DNA of 64,000 nt, taken from Gillisia sp. Hel_I_86. Lineage in GTDB: Bacteria; Bacteroidota; Bacteroidia; Flavobacteriales; Flavobacteriaceae. Positions 27,439 to 36,786 of this stretch are shown one piece after another; position 1 is the stretch's first letter; every line of letters starts with the position of its first letter. The notes under the pieces are model-generated. The model was not told the origin of the DNA, did no database searches, and was given only the letters and a program-made list of their open reading frames with translations. A program made the translations under genes and the position numbers. The stretch spans positions 558,001 to 622,000 of the forward strand of contig NZ_VISE01000001.1 of NCBI RefSeq assembly GCF_007827275.1, given 5' to 3'.

Positions 27439-29213
27439 ATTTTGTTATTGGTTTTTATTTCTTCCTTATAACCAAAAAAATTTAACTGAAAATCCATATT
27501 GTTATATGGTATAAGACCTAAAAAGGGTGATTTCAGGGAATTATTTCCTGGGATTGACATATAAATTCTAAACTTAGCCCTTGTTAAAATGTTTACGATT
27601 TCATTAAGGGTTTGGGGTTGGTCTACAAACGAATGATATTCAACGAAAATCCTTTCAACTTTACAAAGATCGTCTTCGATGTCTTTTAAAACAATTGTTT
27701 CTGCACCTTCTATATCCAGCTTTAAAAAATCTACAGGTTGATTTAAATATTCTTTAAGTGAGATAGTTTCAATTTCTAAGGGGGAAACCCGGGAATTATC
27801 TAAAGTTGTTATCAAACCAGCATCCGCACCCTCAGAGAAAAAGTTTAATTTTGATTTGCTGTCCCAAAGTCCTTTTTGTACCAATTCAATGTTTTGAAAA
27901 TTAAATACTTCAATGTTATTTTTTAATATTTTAAAAATTTCGGGATCGGGTTCAAAAGCTATTATTTTAGCATTAGGATATAGCTCTTTGAAATATATTG
28001 CTGCTAATCCAATATTTGCTCCTCCATCAATTATATAGGGTTCAGAATTAGTAGTGATGAATTTATAAATTTCTTCCTCAAAAATCTCTCTATACATAAA
28101 CCGAAAAGAGGCATTATCTGGGATAATTAATTCCTTACCATTTAGCTCAATTGTTGTCTTGGTATAGCGTGGTAGTTGTAATAATTTCGGGGTTTTGTTT
28201 GTTGAATTGCCGGTTTTACGTTTTAATAAATCAATTATTTCACGGGCAATTAATTTTCTTAATTTTTTTTTAAGATTTATTTTTTGTTTAAATTTTTTAC
28301 GTTTATATTTTTCAAGTAAAACATTTAAAAACCCTTTTAATTTATCTTTTCCGGAATTTATATTATAAACCATTTTAGAATCATAGTTATGGGCACTGAT
28401 ATCAACTGTAATAATTTTTGGCGACTTTATTAATCCAATATCCTCAGTTTCTAGATTAGCTAACAAACTTAAATCTTTTGTATGAGTGGCTTCTTTACTG
28501 AAGCCGATATTACTGATCAAATTAGTATTTGGAACAACAGTTAATCCGTTATTTTTCCAAATTGTAAATAGCCACTGGTAATCCCAGGTGTCTATTTCTT
28601 TTTGCTTAACTTTTTCAAATAATTTTAACCAATATTCTTTGAAATTTTTTCTTTTATCTATTTTCTCAAATAATTTATTGCTTTTAAGCTCCTCTAATTC
28701 TCCCAAATCGAAATCATAATGTTTCCATGCCCTTCTCCAGCTAGCCCAACCCCAAACATACACGTAATGTGAAAAATAATAGGACGCATCGCCTCTTCGA
28801 ATTCCATTTTGGAAATTATCACCACTTATCGCATAAATATTCTCATTATGTTTATACTTATTAAGTAAAGTTTCGCAATACATAAAAAAACTAGGATGCG
28901 GCAAACAATCATCTTCCAAAATAATTCCTTGTTCTACATTTTCAAAAAACCAATCTATAGCAGATGAAACCCCTTTTCCACAACCTAAATTCTCCTTCCT
29001 GAATAAAGTTTTTACTTCACAATCCCAATCTATCCCATTCAAAACTAACTCTCTTGCCTTTCTGCACTTATCAATATCATATTCAACACCTGGCCGAGGG
29101 CCATCAGCTGCAACAAATAAAAATTTAGGCTTCTGTTTTTTAATCTCTTTAAAAACCCTAGATGTTATATCTGGGCGATTAAAAATGATAAAAAGAATTG
29201 GGGTATTAAACAT
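27435..29213 (-). CDS. Fusion of a GT2-like glycosyltransferase and an FkbM methyltransferase
   Basis: A 592-residue two-domain protein. Residues 1-250 are like the GT2 subgroup beginning PILFIIFNRPDITSRVF, with the acidic EDD triplet (100-102) in GIILEDDCLPHPSFF and the aromatic block YVWGWASWRRAW. A lysine-rich linker (about 300-335) follows. Residues 390-590 are an FkbM-type methyltransferase with YIIDGGANIGLAAIYF (393-408), EPD (421-423) and LDIEGAE. The separate FkbM gene directly downstream suggests repeated recruitment. The two activities may act on the same residue. Confidence 0.9.
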   Translation of the reverse strand: MFNTPILFIIFNRPDITSRVFKEIKKQKPKFLFVAADGPRPGVEYDIDKCRKARELVLNGIDWDCEVKTLFRKENLGCGKGVSSAIDWFFENVEQGIILEDDCLPHPSFFMYCETLLNKYKHNENIYAISGDNFQNGIRRGDASYYFSHYVYVWGWASWRRAWKHYDFDLGELEELKSNKLFEKIDKRKNFKEYWLKLFEKVKQKEIDTWDYQWLFTIWKNNGLTVVPNTNLISNIGFSKEATHTKDLSLLANLETEDIGLIKSPKIITVDISAHNYDSKMVYNINSGKDKLKGFLNVLLEKYKRKKFKQKINLKKKLRKLIAREIIDLLKRKTGNSTNKTPKLLQLPRYTKTTIELNGKELIIPDNASFRFMYREIFEEEIYKFITTNSEPYIIDGGANIGLAAIYFKELYPNAKIIAFEPDPEIFKILKNNIEVFNFQNIELVQKGLWDSKSKLNFFSEGADAGLITTLDNSRVSPLEIETISLKEYLNQPVDFLKLDIEGAETIVLKDIEDDLCKVERIFVEYHSFVDQPQTLNEIVNILTRAKFRIYMSIPGNNSLKSPFLGLIPYNNMDFQLNFFGYKEEIKTNNKI

Positions 29214-29231
29214 TTTAAAAAAACAATCAAA

Positions 29232-29969
29232 TTAATTTAAGACTTTGAAAATGCAAGTATTTACTGTTTTTGCAAAAAACACATAACCCTTAGAAATCAA
29301 AAAAATATAAATTTCGCTTTTCTGAATTTCATCAATTGATTTCATTTCCAGTAATTCTATTAAAATAATTAAAGGTTTATATTTTATCCAATTATTGGAT
29401 TTCAAAACATGTAAATCTAAACCTTCAACATCTATATTCATGAAGTCAATTTGCTTTTCTTCTGAATTGTATTTATCTAATACATCTACTAAAGGAAATA
29501 CCTTTAATTCTTTTTTCGCAATAACTTTATAATTAGTATCTAATTGATACCTATCAGCATTTAATGTATCAAAAGTATTAAGGGCTGGTTCATTAAAAAT
29601 ATGAAATGTCAATATTTCTTCTTTATCTGAAACTGCAATTTCAACATTAATATCTCCAGGCCTTAATTCTTTAAATTTAACCATACTACCAGGCATGGCA
29701 TCAATATTAATCCCTCTCCACCCCATCTTATAAAATAAATAGGTATTAGAAAACCTTTGAGGATGATGGGCTCCAACATCTATATAAAATCCTGTTTTTT
29801 GGCCTTCAAATATTCTTTTTAAAATTAAATCTTCTCCTTCCTGTGAATATGATAGAGTTGAAAAAGAGTCCAATTCTCTAACTTGATTTTTTATAGGCTC
29901 CTGATACATTTTTAGGATCTTAATTGGAGTTATTTTAAAAATAAATTTTTTCAATTCACTAAATCCCAT
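29232..29969 (-). CDS. FkbM family methyltransferase
   Basis: A 245-residue protein with the FkbM profile: YSQEGEDLILKRIFEGQKTGFYIDVGAHHPQRFSNTYLF (about 40-78), the SAM-site NIDAMPGSM, KELRPGDINVEIAVSD and DFMNIDVEGLDLHVL (about 173-187). It would O-methylate a sugar hydroxyl or carboxyl group. It overlaps wzt by 19 bases at its start, so translation is probably coupled. Together with the C-terminal domain of the upstream-named fusion it makes two FkbM domains in a row. Confidence 0.85.
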   Translation of the reverse strand: MGFSELKKFIFKITPIKILKMYQEPIKNQVRELDSFSTLSYSQEGEDLILKRIFEGQKTGFYIDVGAHHPQRFSNTYLFYKMGWRGINIDAMPGSMVKFKELRPGDINVEIAVSDKEEILTFHIFNEPALNTFDTLNADRYQLDTNYKVIAKKELKVFPLVDVLDKYNSEEKQIDFMNIDVEGLDLHVLKSNNWIKYKPLIILIELLEMKSIDEIQKSEIYIFLISKGYVFFAKTVNTCIFKVLN

Positions 29970-31237
29970 TCCCCTTTTATTAGAAGTTTCGACTTACCAT
30001 TAAAACCAAGATTTCCTGTTTTGTAAAAATCACCTTTTATAACAATAAATTTACCTAATGGTTCTTTTGGCCAATCTGATTCTATTTTATCACATTCAAT
30101 TCGTCCTTTTACAATATATGCTCCTTCATTTAAAGCTAATTCTGGAATAACACATTTGATTGTATATTCACCATCTTCAGTTACTTGTATAGTTTTGTTT
30201 TGGTAAGAATTATAAAGAACTGTTATTAATTCATCATCCAGGGTATGAATAGAAAATCCTAAGTCAATATTTGAAATATTAGTGAGATTCCTCACATCAA
30301 TTTTAAAAGAAAATTTAATTGTATCTCCATTTAATACATTTTCAATTATTTGCCCATTTCTATGCTCAATTTGAAAGCTTCGAAATTTTACTATACCCGT
30401 GCCACTCCGGTCTCTAATTGAACTAAGATCCTTTTGAATTATTTGCTTTTCATCTGAAAGATAACAATTGATCGCATTTTCAGTTTCCCCATCAAATACA
30501 GATGTTCCGTTTTCTAATACTATACCACGGTCACACAAACTTTTTACACTAGCCATATTATGGCTTACAAACAGCACTGTTCTCCCTTCTCCATGAGATA
30601 AGTCCTGCATTTTACCAATCGCTTTTTTTTGGAACTCGGCATCTCCAACCGCCAAGACCTCATCTACCACCAAAATCTCGGGTTCTAGGTGCGCGGCGAC
30701 AGCGAAACCAAGACGCACCGTCATCCCACTGCTATATCTTTTTACCGGGGTATCTATATACATCTCGCAGCCCGAAAAATCTATGATTTCGTCTAGTTTT
30801 CTTTTAATCTCTGTTTTAGTCATCCCGAGAACCGCACCATTCATAAAAATATTCTCCCGCCCGGTGAGCTCCCCGTGAAATCCCGTTCCAACCTCTAATA
30901 AAGAAGCAATCCTTCCCTTGGTTTTTATATAACCTGTGGTAGGAGAAGTTACGCGGGATAAAATTTTAAGCAAAGTGGTTTTTCCTGCCCCATTTTTACC
31001 TATTATTCCCAATACCTCCCCTGTCTTTACTTCAAAATTTATATCCCGTAAAGCCCAAATGTAATCTTCAGTCGCCTTTGAGCTCCTATCATTAACCGCA
31101 CCTATTTTGAGATATGGATCTTCCTTACCTCTTACGCCGTGCCACCAACGATTAAGATCATGGCTGAGTGTTCCCGTACCAACCTTACCAAGCCGGTATT
31201 GTTTGGAGATATTTTCAGCTTTTAAAATTATGCTCAC
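29951..31237 (-). CDS. wzt: ABC polysaccharide exporter ATP-binding protein with carbohydrate-binding domain
   Basis: A 428-residue ATPase of the O-antigen/teichoic-acid exporter class. N-terminal nucleotide-binding domain: Walker A GKNGAGKTT (80-88), signature YSSGM (168-172), Walker B ILVVDE (188-193). Residues about 265-428 form an extra beta-rich domain of Wzt-C type, which in E. coli O8/O9a recognises the modified chain end. Six methyltransferase domains in the same locus fit a chain capped by methylation. The cognate permease wzm is 10 kb away at 41839-42699. Confidence 0.92.
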   Translation of the reverse strand: MSIILKAENISKQYRLGKVGTGTLSHDLNRWWHGVRGKEDPYLKIGAVNDRSSKATEDYIWALRDINFEVKTGEVLGIIGKNGAGKTTLLKILSRVTSPTTGYIKTKGRIASLLEVGTGFHGELTGRENIFMNGAVLGMTKTEIKRKLDEIIDFSGCEMYIDTPVKRYSSGMTVRLGFAVAAHLEPEILVVDEVLAVGDAEFQKKAIGKMQDLSHGEGRTVLFVSHNMASVKSLCDRGIVLENGTSVFDGETENAINCYLSDEKQIIQKDLSSIRDRSGTGIVKFRSFQIEHRNGQIIENVLNGDTIKFSFKIDVRNLTNISNIDLGFSIHTLDDELITVLYNSYQNKTIQVTEDGEYTIKCVIPELALNEGAYIVKGRIECDKIESDWPKEPLGKFIVIKGDFYKTGNLGFNGKSKLLIKGEWDLVN

Positions 31238-31329
31238 TAAATTTATTTTTTTTTAGTTAAAAGACCAATTATTTTTGGGAAGATACAAAAATCCCCCTTT
31301 TCTTTTCTTTGACGAGAAGGAGTTGTGAG

Positions 31330-32193
31330 TTAGAAAACTTGCTTAGTAGTACAATGATTTTTGTAAATTATTAATTGGCTTCTTGTAAACTTTTTGTTAA
31401 TTGAATCCGGCAATAATCTTTCGTTTTTCAAGGCCCAGCGCTTGAATTTATTTTTTCTTTCTCCCCAGCCAAACAACCGGCTAAACCTCTCCAAGGTTCC
31501 CACAGGAATTATTTCCACTTCCTTAAAAAATTCTTCCCCCGCTTTTTCCCAATGTTTGGAATTAAAACTTCTATCTGGATGAGGATCTTCTTCTTTCCAT
31601 CTAGCAAAAGCTGTTTTATTGAATTTAGAAGGCCTGCCCCCAATGGGAACATGCCAACGGATCTCATCCAAGATCTTTGAATTAACCGCGGGTTCAAAAA
31701 AGCGGGCTTCCCCCTCGGGCTTTAACAGCCTGGCAGTCTCCTTCAAAAATAATTTCTCTACTGGGATCGTTAAATGATGTAAAAAGGCTTTTCCTATCAC
31801 AAAATCAAAGCTATGAGATGACAGTTTGTTTTCCAAAAAATCTCCATCTACAAATTGGATTGGAAATTTAAAAGTAAAATTATCGTTTACCTGTTTTATA
31901 ATTTCGCCACTTGCCGATGCGATGTCATTGGCATACACCTCGGCACCCAAAGCAGCCATTACTGCCGCATTGGTACAATCGCCACAGCCCATCTCCAATA
32001 CTTTCTTCCCTTTTATTTTCTCCCGAAAATTGTTTTGATAAAGACCAAACCAACTGGTTTCGGTAGTGGTCGCAGCGTCGAGAAATTTATCGAGGTTATT
32101 TATCCAATGAAGGATATTGCTGATAGGATAATTGGCATACAATGTTTCGTAGTGTGCCTTATTTTTTTCCTGATTTAGATCTTTCTCTTCCAT
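31330..32193 (-). CDS. Class I SAM-dependent methyltransferase
   Basis: A 287-residue methyltransferase with motif I KKVLEMGCGDCTNAAVMAALGAEVYANDIA (about 63-92), the post-II strand FDFVIGKAFLHHLTIPVEKLF (about 129-149) and LKPEGEARFFEPAV. The enzyme probably modifies a glycan residue or the chain end. It lies 92 bases upstream of wzt and 81 bases downstream of the pyruvyltransferase-like gene; a short low-complexity tract lies in the latter gap. Confidence 0.85.
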   Translation of the reverse strand: MEEKDLNQEKNKAHYETLYANYPISNILHWINNLDKFLDAATTTETSWFGLYQNNFREKIKGKKVLEMGCGDCTNAAVMAALGAEVYANDIASASGEIIKQVNDNFTFKFPIQFVDGDFLENKLSSHSFDFVIGKAFLHHLTIPVEKLFLKETARLLKPEGEARFFEPAVNSKILDEIRWHVPIGGRPSKFNKTAFARWKEEDPHPDRSFNSKHWEKAGEEFFKEVEIIPVGTLERFSRLFGWGERKNKFKRWALKNERLLPDSINKKFTRSQLIIYKNHCTTKQVF

Positions 32194-32235
32194 TAATTAC
32201 TTAAATCAGCAAGGTATAATTTTAATTTTTCTTCC

Positions 32236-32285
32236 CTCTTCACTTTTGACTTTTGACTTTTCACTCCTCACTCCTCACTCTTCTC
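32236..32285. repeat. Pyrimidine-rich heptamer tract
   Basis: A degenerate tract of TTCACTT, TTGACTT, TTCACTCC and CTCACTC units at the 3' end of the pyruvyltransferase gene, overlapping its last codons. It belongs to the heptamer family found at 9,984, 15,690, 41,728, 42,706 and 43,170. Confidence 0.6.
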
Positions 32286-33111
32286 TCTTATCCCAACCAA
32301 ACGGACAAACCTCCATCAATCCATCACATAATTTCTCAACTTTCCCAACTGCTGGTAAGGCAGGATATTTTTCAAACAAATCCTCAATTTCTTGCAAAAA
32401 CATTTTTTTGCCCAGAAATTCAACCTGATAATAAGGAATTTCCACAGATTCAAAATAATCCCTATACTTGATTCCATCGCCAAAAATTTTATCTGAAAAC
32501 TCCACCCAAATACTGGGAATTCCATAAGCATGGGAAACAATTATTCCGTGTAAAGAAGAAGATATAGTTTTTTCACAGCTCAAAATTTGTTTGGTGACTT
32601 CTTCTATATCCATCGTCATGAGATCGATGACCAGAATTTCAGGATCATTTTTAAAATTTTCTACCACCCATTTATAGTCATGATAATGCGGTGTGATACC
32701 TAATTTATATTTTTTCTCAATTTCGGGATAATAACATTTTGGCAGTAGCAATGCCGGATCTCCATAAACTTCAGGGCACTCATAACCCAACTCCATTAAA
32801 AATTTTCTGGTTTGTGGACCTCGTACTGCACGAAAATCTGCCTTTTCAATTGTTTGTTCCTTATTAATAATGCCACTTCCCCACACAATACTGTTTTTTG
32901 TAGCGTGGTGTATGATACTGCCAATAGCTAAATAATTTTTTTTGTTCCACTTATACCAAGGCTGTTTTTTGGGATGTATCCATCTTGTTTCTTTTCCCGA
33001 AATTTTCTCTACTAGATATTTGGAAAGCAGATCGCCATAATTTTCTTTTTTCTTAAAGATAAATTTTATCTCGCTCCAGTAAAACAATGGAATGCTTTGG
33101 GATGACATCAA
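32275..33111 (-). CDS. Polysaccharide pyruvyl transferase family protein
   Basis: A 278-residue protein with the features of the pyruvyltransferase family: FIFKKKENYGDLLSKYLVEKISG (about 18-40), YLAIGSIIHHATKNSIVWGSGI (about 60-81), RAVRGPQTRKFL and DPALLLPKCYY, then ISSSLHGIIVSHAYGIPSIW (about 184-203), the SLH motif being conserved. It would add a ketal-linked pyruvate from phosphoenolpyruvate to a sugar. The C-terminal residues run into the heptamer tract, so the natural stop may have been altered. Confidence 0.88.
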   Translation of the reverse strand: MMSSQSIPLFYWSEIKFIFKKKENYGDLLSKYLVEKISGKETRWIHPKKQPWYKWNKKNYLAIGSIIHHATKNSIVWGSGIINKEQTIEKADFRAVRGPQTRKFLMELGYECPEVYGDPALLLPKCYYPEIEKKYKLGITPHYHDYKWVVENFKNDPEILVIDLMTMDIEEVTKQILSCEKTISSSLHGIIVSHAYGIPSIWVEFSDKIFGDGIKYRDYFESVEIPYYQVEFLGKKMFLQEIEDLFEKYPALPAVGKVEKLCDGLMEVCPFGWDKREE

Positions 33112-33130
33112 ATTTAGATTTTCTTAAATT

Positions 33131-33138
33131 CAAAAGTA
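33131..33138 (-). promoter_or_regulatory. Candidate -7 promoter element TACTTTTG
   Basis: On the minus strand TACTTTTG fits the Bacteroidota TAnnTTTG consensus and ends 20 bases before the ATG at 33111. No clear -33 TTTG is in place. It could drive the whole minus-strand polysaccharide operon, as no gene lies upstream of it in that direction. Confidence 0.4.
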
Positions 33139-33365
33139 ATGATTTTTGTTTAGTGTGATTCGTTAATTTGGGATTGGTTAATTCGGGATTCGTAATTTGT
33201 TGATTTTAGAATTCTATCTCCTCTCTATCTTTCCACTTATCTCACCTTCTTCTGTTTTCTTTCCCATTTAGGAACCAGGGGTTTAACGAGCTATCCTAAT
33301 TCCCCACGTTGCTCCTTTACTACATCACATCATCACTCCGTCACATCATAACATTTTCCCTATAT

Positions 33366-34793
33366 TTGAACAAGCCAAAACCATTACCCGACTTGAAATC
33401 AAAAAAAATCTTCATCCTGCTTCCCGATGGCGTCGGCTTACGAAATTTCGCTTTTACATCTTTTGTTAAGATAGGAGAACAAATGGGTTGGAACGTGATA
33501 TTCTGGAATCAAACCCCTTTTGACCTCACCGAATTGGGTTACAAAGAACTCAAACTTCACGGAAAACCTCGCGCTTACACCGATCTTTTAAAACGGGCGA
33601 AAATCAATGTGGAGCTGAATTATTTTGAAAAAAAATTTAAAGATAAAGTATACCAAACCTACAAATTCCCTTCCTCCAATAAAGGCATAAAATCCAAAAT
33701 TAAAAATACAATTGTTACTCAACTCACTAAAATATATAAAGGAGAAAAGGGACTGCAAAAATTACGGGGGAAATTAAAAGCATCCGAAAGAAAATCCGCT
33801 TTTTATAAACATTGCAAAGGAGTTTTGGAAAGAGAAAAACCAGATTTTATATTTTGCACCAATCAGCGGCCGGTAAATGCTATTGCCCCCTTAACCGCAG
33901 CACAAGACCTGGGGATTCCCACCAGCACTTTTATTTTTTCCTGGGACAATCTTCCCAAGGCAACCATGGTTGTAGAACCAGATTTCTACTTCGTGTGGAG
34001 CGAATATATGAAAGATGAATTACTTACGTATTATCCTTTTATTAAGCCAGACAATATCTTTATTACCGGGAGCCCACAGTTCGAACCTCATTTTAATTTG
34101 GGCCTTAGAAAGGCAAGAGAAGATTTTTTTCGAGAGAACAACTTAAATCCCGTTAAGGAATATATTTGTTTTAGTGGGGACGATAAAACCACTAGTCCAG
34201 ATGATCCTCATTATTTACGGGATGTAGCAACAGTAATAGAGAAATTAAATAGTAATGGGGAAAACATTGGAATTATATTTAGGCGATGTCCTGTGGATTT
34301 TTCTGATAGATATGATAATGTTTTAAATAAATATCAAAATATGATAGTTTCCCTGGTTCCCAAATGGAAACAAGTTGGTGAGAACTGGAATGCAGTTATC
34401 CCAACTAAAGAAGATCTTCAATTACAAATAAATACCATTCTTCATACAGAAGCAGTTATAAATTTAGGCTCCTCAATGGTTTTCGATTATACATTACTAA
34501 ACAAGCCCTGTCTATATTTAAACTACGATGTTGAAAAACAGATGGATTCCAATTGGTCATCAAAAAAGATTTATAAGTTTGTGCATTTTAGATCTATGCC
34601 AAATGGGAAAGAGGTTATTTGGTTAAATTCCAAAACAGAAATTGCACCTAAGCTAAATTTAATTCTAACTAACTCAAGAGAGACCGTTAATCATGCTAAA
34701 AATTGGTTCAAAAAAATAAATCTTTCTCCGCCAGAAAAAGCTTCTGAAAGAATCTGGGAGGAAATTGATAAAATCGCAAAAAAATGCACTTAG
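33366..34793 (+). CDS. Unrecognised protein, GT-B-like, first gene of the plus-strand block
   Basis: About 475 residues. No ATG lies near the start; TTG at 33366 is chosen because the 57 bases before it, though open, look like a repeat-derived leader (ACATCACATCATCACTC). Visible segments: IFILLPDGVGLRNFAFTSFVKIG, WNVIFWNQTPFDL, PDFIFCTNQRPVNAI, TFIFSWDNLPKATMVVEPDFYFVWSEYMKDELL, FITGSPQFEPHF, ICFSGDDKTTSPDDP and AVINLGSSMVFDYTLLNKPCLYL. Two Rossmann-like halves and the late GSSMVFDY loop suggest a GT-B enzyme. Adjacency to neuC and neuA makes a sialyltransferase conceivable but nothing in the sequence shows it. Confidence 0.65.
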   Translation: MNKPKPLPDLKSKKIFILLPDGVGLRNFAFTSFVKIGEQMGWNVIFWNQTPFDLTELGYKELKLHGKPRAYTDLLKRAKINVELNYFEKKFKDKVYQTYKFPSSNKGIKSKIKNTIVTQLTKIYKGEKGLQKLRGKLKASERKSAFYKHCKGVLEREKPDFIFCTNQRPVNAIAPLTAAQDLGIPTSTFIFSWDNLPKATMVVEPDFYFVWSEYMKDELLTYYPFIKPDNIFITGSPQFEPHFNLGLRKAREDFFRENNLNPVKEYICFSGDDKTTSPDDPHYLRDVATVIEKLNSNGENIGIIFRRCPVDFSDRYDNVLNKYQNMIVSLVPKWKQVGENWNAVIPTKEDLQLQINTILHTEAVINLGSSMVFDYTLLNKPCLYLNYDVEKQMDSNWSSKKIYKFVHFRSMPNGKEVIWLNSKTEIAPKLNLILTNSRETVNHAKNWFKKINLSPPEKASERIWEEIDKIAKKCT

Positions 34794-35926
34794 GCTTTTT
34801 AACCTCCGAATACCCACATCCTAAAACGAATCCTGCCGCGGGGATTGGCACCAGCATTAAAAACATGGTTACAGCCCTAGTGGAAAAAGGGGTGAAAGTT
34901 TCTCTATTTATCTACGGCCAGACAAGAGATGAGGTTTTTATTGAAGACGGAATAAAATTTCATTTGATAAAGCAGCAAAAATATATGTTTCTAGGCTGGT
35001 ACCTGCACCGGAAATTTCTTCAGCATTACCTCAACAAAGCAATTGTACAAGACAAAATAGGCGCTATTGAAGCCCCTGACTGGACCGGGATTACCGCTTT
35101 TATGAATCTCAAATGTCCGCTAGTAATTAGAATGAATGGCAGTGACACCTATTTTTGCCATCTTGAAAACCGGGCGCAGAAAAAAAAGAATTTCTGGTTT
35201 GAGAAAAAAGCATTTACAGGAGCAAATCACCTGCTTTCTGTGAGTGAATTCACCGCGAAGAAAACCACAGAACTTTTCAGCTTAAAAAAAGAAATTGAAG
35301 TCATTCCCAATTCGGTGGATATAAACTATTTTAAACCCAACAATACCGAGATTGAACCTAATACCATTCTTTATTTTGGAAGCATCATCAGAAAAAAAGG
35401 GATTTTGGAACTAGCAGAAATCTTTAACCTTATAGTGGAGGCGAAACCAACAGCCAGGCTTCTTTTTGCAGGAAAAGATGTAAAAGATCATTTTACAGGC
35501 AGTTCCACCAAACAATTGATACTTGATAAACTTTCTCCAGTAGCCAAGAAAAACACAGCATCGCTTGGCGTGCTTCCTTATGAAAAGGTATTAACACAGA
35601 TTGGCAAAGCCCAAGTAATTGTACTCCCCAGTTTTGCGGAAGCTTTACCAATGACGTGGATAGAAGCAATGGCGATGGAAAAGGCAATGGTAACATCAAA
35701 TATTGGCTGGGCAAAAGAAGTGATGATAGATGGTATAACCGGGTTTACTGTAGACCCAAAAGAGCATCAGGAATACGCTAGGAAAGTCCTGCAATTATTG
35801 GAAAATCCTAAGCTTGCAAAGGAAATGGGAAAATCGGCCCGGCAACAGGTGGTAGCTAAATTTTCTACGCAAGTGGTTGTAGAAAGGAATATTGAGTTTT
35901 ATAAAAGTGTGATTAAAAAAAGTTAA
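34784..35926 (+). CDS. Glycosyltransferase family 4 (GT-B)
   Basis: A 380-residue GT-B enzyme. N-terminal AAGIGTSIKNMVTAL, acceptor loop IEAPDWTGITAFMNLKCPLVIRMNG, C-domain ILYFGSIIRKKGILELAEIF (about 193-212) and LPSFAEALPMTWIEAMAMEKAMVTSNIGWAKEV (about 285-317) with the family E-x7-E. It overlaps the preceding gene by 10 bases. A second, degraded copy of its last codons lies at 37097-37234, on the far side of a toxin-antitoxin pair. Confidence 0.92.
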   Translation: MHLGFLTSEYPHPKTNPAAGIGTSIKNMVTALVEKGVKVSLFIYGQTRDEVFIEDGIKFHLIKQQKYMFLGWYLHRKFLQHYLNKAIVQDKIGAIEAPDWTGITAFMNLKCPLVIRMNGSDTYFCHLENRAQKKKNFWFEKKAFTGANHLLSVSEFTAKKTTELFSLKKEIEVIPNSVDINYFKPNNTEIEPNTILYFGSIIRKKGILELAEIFNLIVEAKPTARLLFAGKDVKDHFTGSSTKQLILDKLSPVAKKNTASLGVLPYEKVLTQIGKAQVIVLPSFAEALPMTWIEAMAMEKAMVTSNIGWAKEVMIDGITGFTVDPKEHQEYARKVLQLLENPKLAKEMGKSARQQVVAKFSTQVVVERNIEFYKSVIKKS

Positions 35927-35952
35927 GGGATCTCATGAGTGTGGTTCATACT

Positions 35953-36370
35953 ATGAGATTGCTTCAGTCGCCTTTGCGGCTCCTTCGCAAAGACGATAAG
36001 TACGTCTATGCGAGCGAAAATGGAAACATTCAACTCAGTCGAAATATAATTGAGCGATGCAATCTCATGTGAGGAGTCCCGCTCGTGAGATTGCTTCAGT
36101 CGCCTTGGCGGCTCCTTCGCAAAGACGGTGAGAAGTGGCAACTCCTTCGCAATGCTGAAGGAAACGACTTTGCGAGCGAAAACTAGAAGTATTCAACCTA
36201 CATAAAATACAACTGAACGATGCAAACCCTTTTTTGGAGTTGGTATCATGAGATTGCGTCAGTCGCGAGGCTCCCTCGCAAATCGATAGTAATTGCGTCG
36301 GTCATGATTGCTTCAGTCGCTTGGCTCCTTCGCAACTCCTTCGCAAATGGGTAGAGATTTCTTTGGTCGC
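35953..36370. repeat. Cluster of large palindromic elements (GATTGC family)
   Basis: No gene in this gap of about 450 bases. It holds a unit of about 115 bases at 35953-36068 bounded by GAGATTGC and GCAATCTC with an internal TTCGCAAAGACG / CGTCTATGCGAG pair, a second at 36088-36229 and a partly rearranged third at 36247-36370. Further units lie at 37241-37352, 37370-37450 and 37826-37995. They probably form long hairpins in RNA and may act as terminators or recombination sites. Confidence 0.75.
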
Positions 36371-36375
36371 AGTAC

Positions 36376-36780
36376 TTATTTTCGTTGAAACCAATTTTCA
36401 ATTTTTAGTTTCTTCAGATATTTAAAATCTTTTATGTTATCAGTTACTAAAGTTAAATTATTTACGATTGCGGTAACTCCAATTATTAAATCAAACTCAT
36501 CGTGCATTGGCGTACCATTATTTCTTAAGCGAACTTTTTCTTCAGCATATTTTTCGACAACTCCATAAATTGGTATTACTGATAATCCGCTGATAAATTT
36601 AGAAACGGCTTGATGAGATTTATTTGGATTCTCACTGTTTTCCGCACCATATTTTAGTTCAAACACAGTTAATTCTGAAATAAAGCAATTCTCAATACCT
36701 ATACTTCTTATTAATTCGTCAAGATTCAATTTTCCACGAAGGAAAAACACGCAAGTATTCGTGTCCAGTAAATACTGCAT
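36376..36780 (-). CDS. PIN-domain toxin (VapC-like)
   Basis: A 134-residue PIN-fold ribonuclease candidate: MQYLLDTNTCVFFLRG with the first acidic residue D6, FISELTVFELKYGAE with E40 and E44 in the second site, MHDEFDLIIGVTAIVNNLTLVTDN (about 92-115) with the D/E cluster and LVTDN. PIN toxins cleave tRNA or mRNA; here the role is inferred from fold and pairing. It lies 6 bases downstream of a small upstream gene and reads from it, the usual antitoxin-toxin arrangement. The pair is surrounded by palindromes. Confidence 0.85.
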   Translation of the reverse strand: MQYLLDTNTCVFFLRGKLNLDELIRSIGIENCFISELTVFELKYGAENSENPNKSHQAVSKFISGLSVIPIYGVVEKYAEEKVRLRNNGTPMHDEFDLIIGVTAIVNNLTLVTDNIKDFKYLKKLKIENWFQRK

Positions 36781-36786
36781 AAATGA

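Noticed and set aside
35923-36141. Frames inside the GATTGC-family repeats (also 37231-37494)
   Set aside because: Repeat-derived; the same peptide appears in different copies, and there is no start context.
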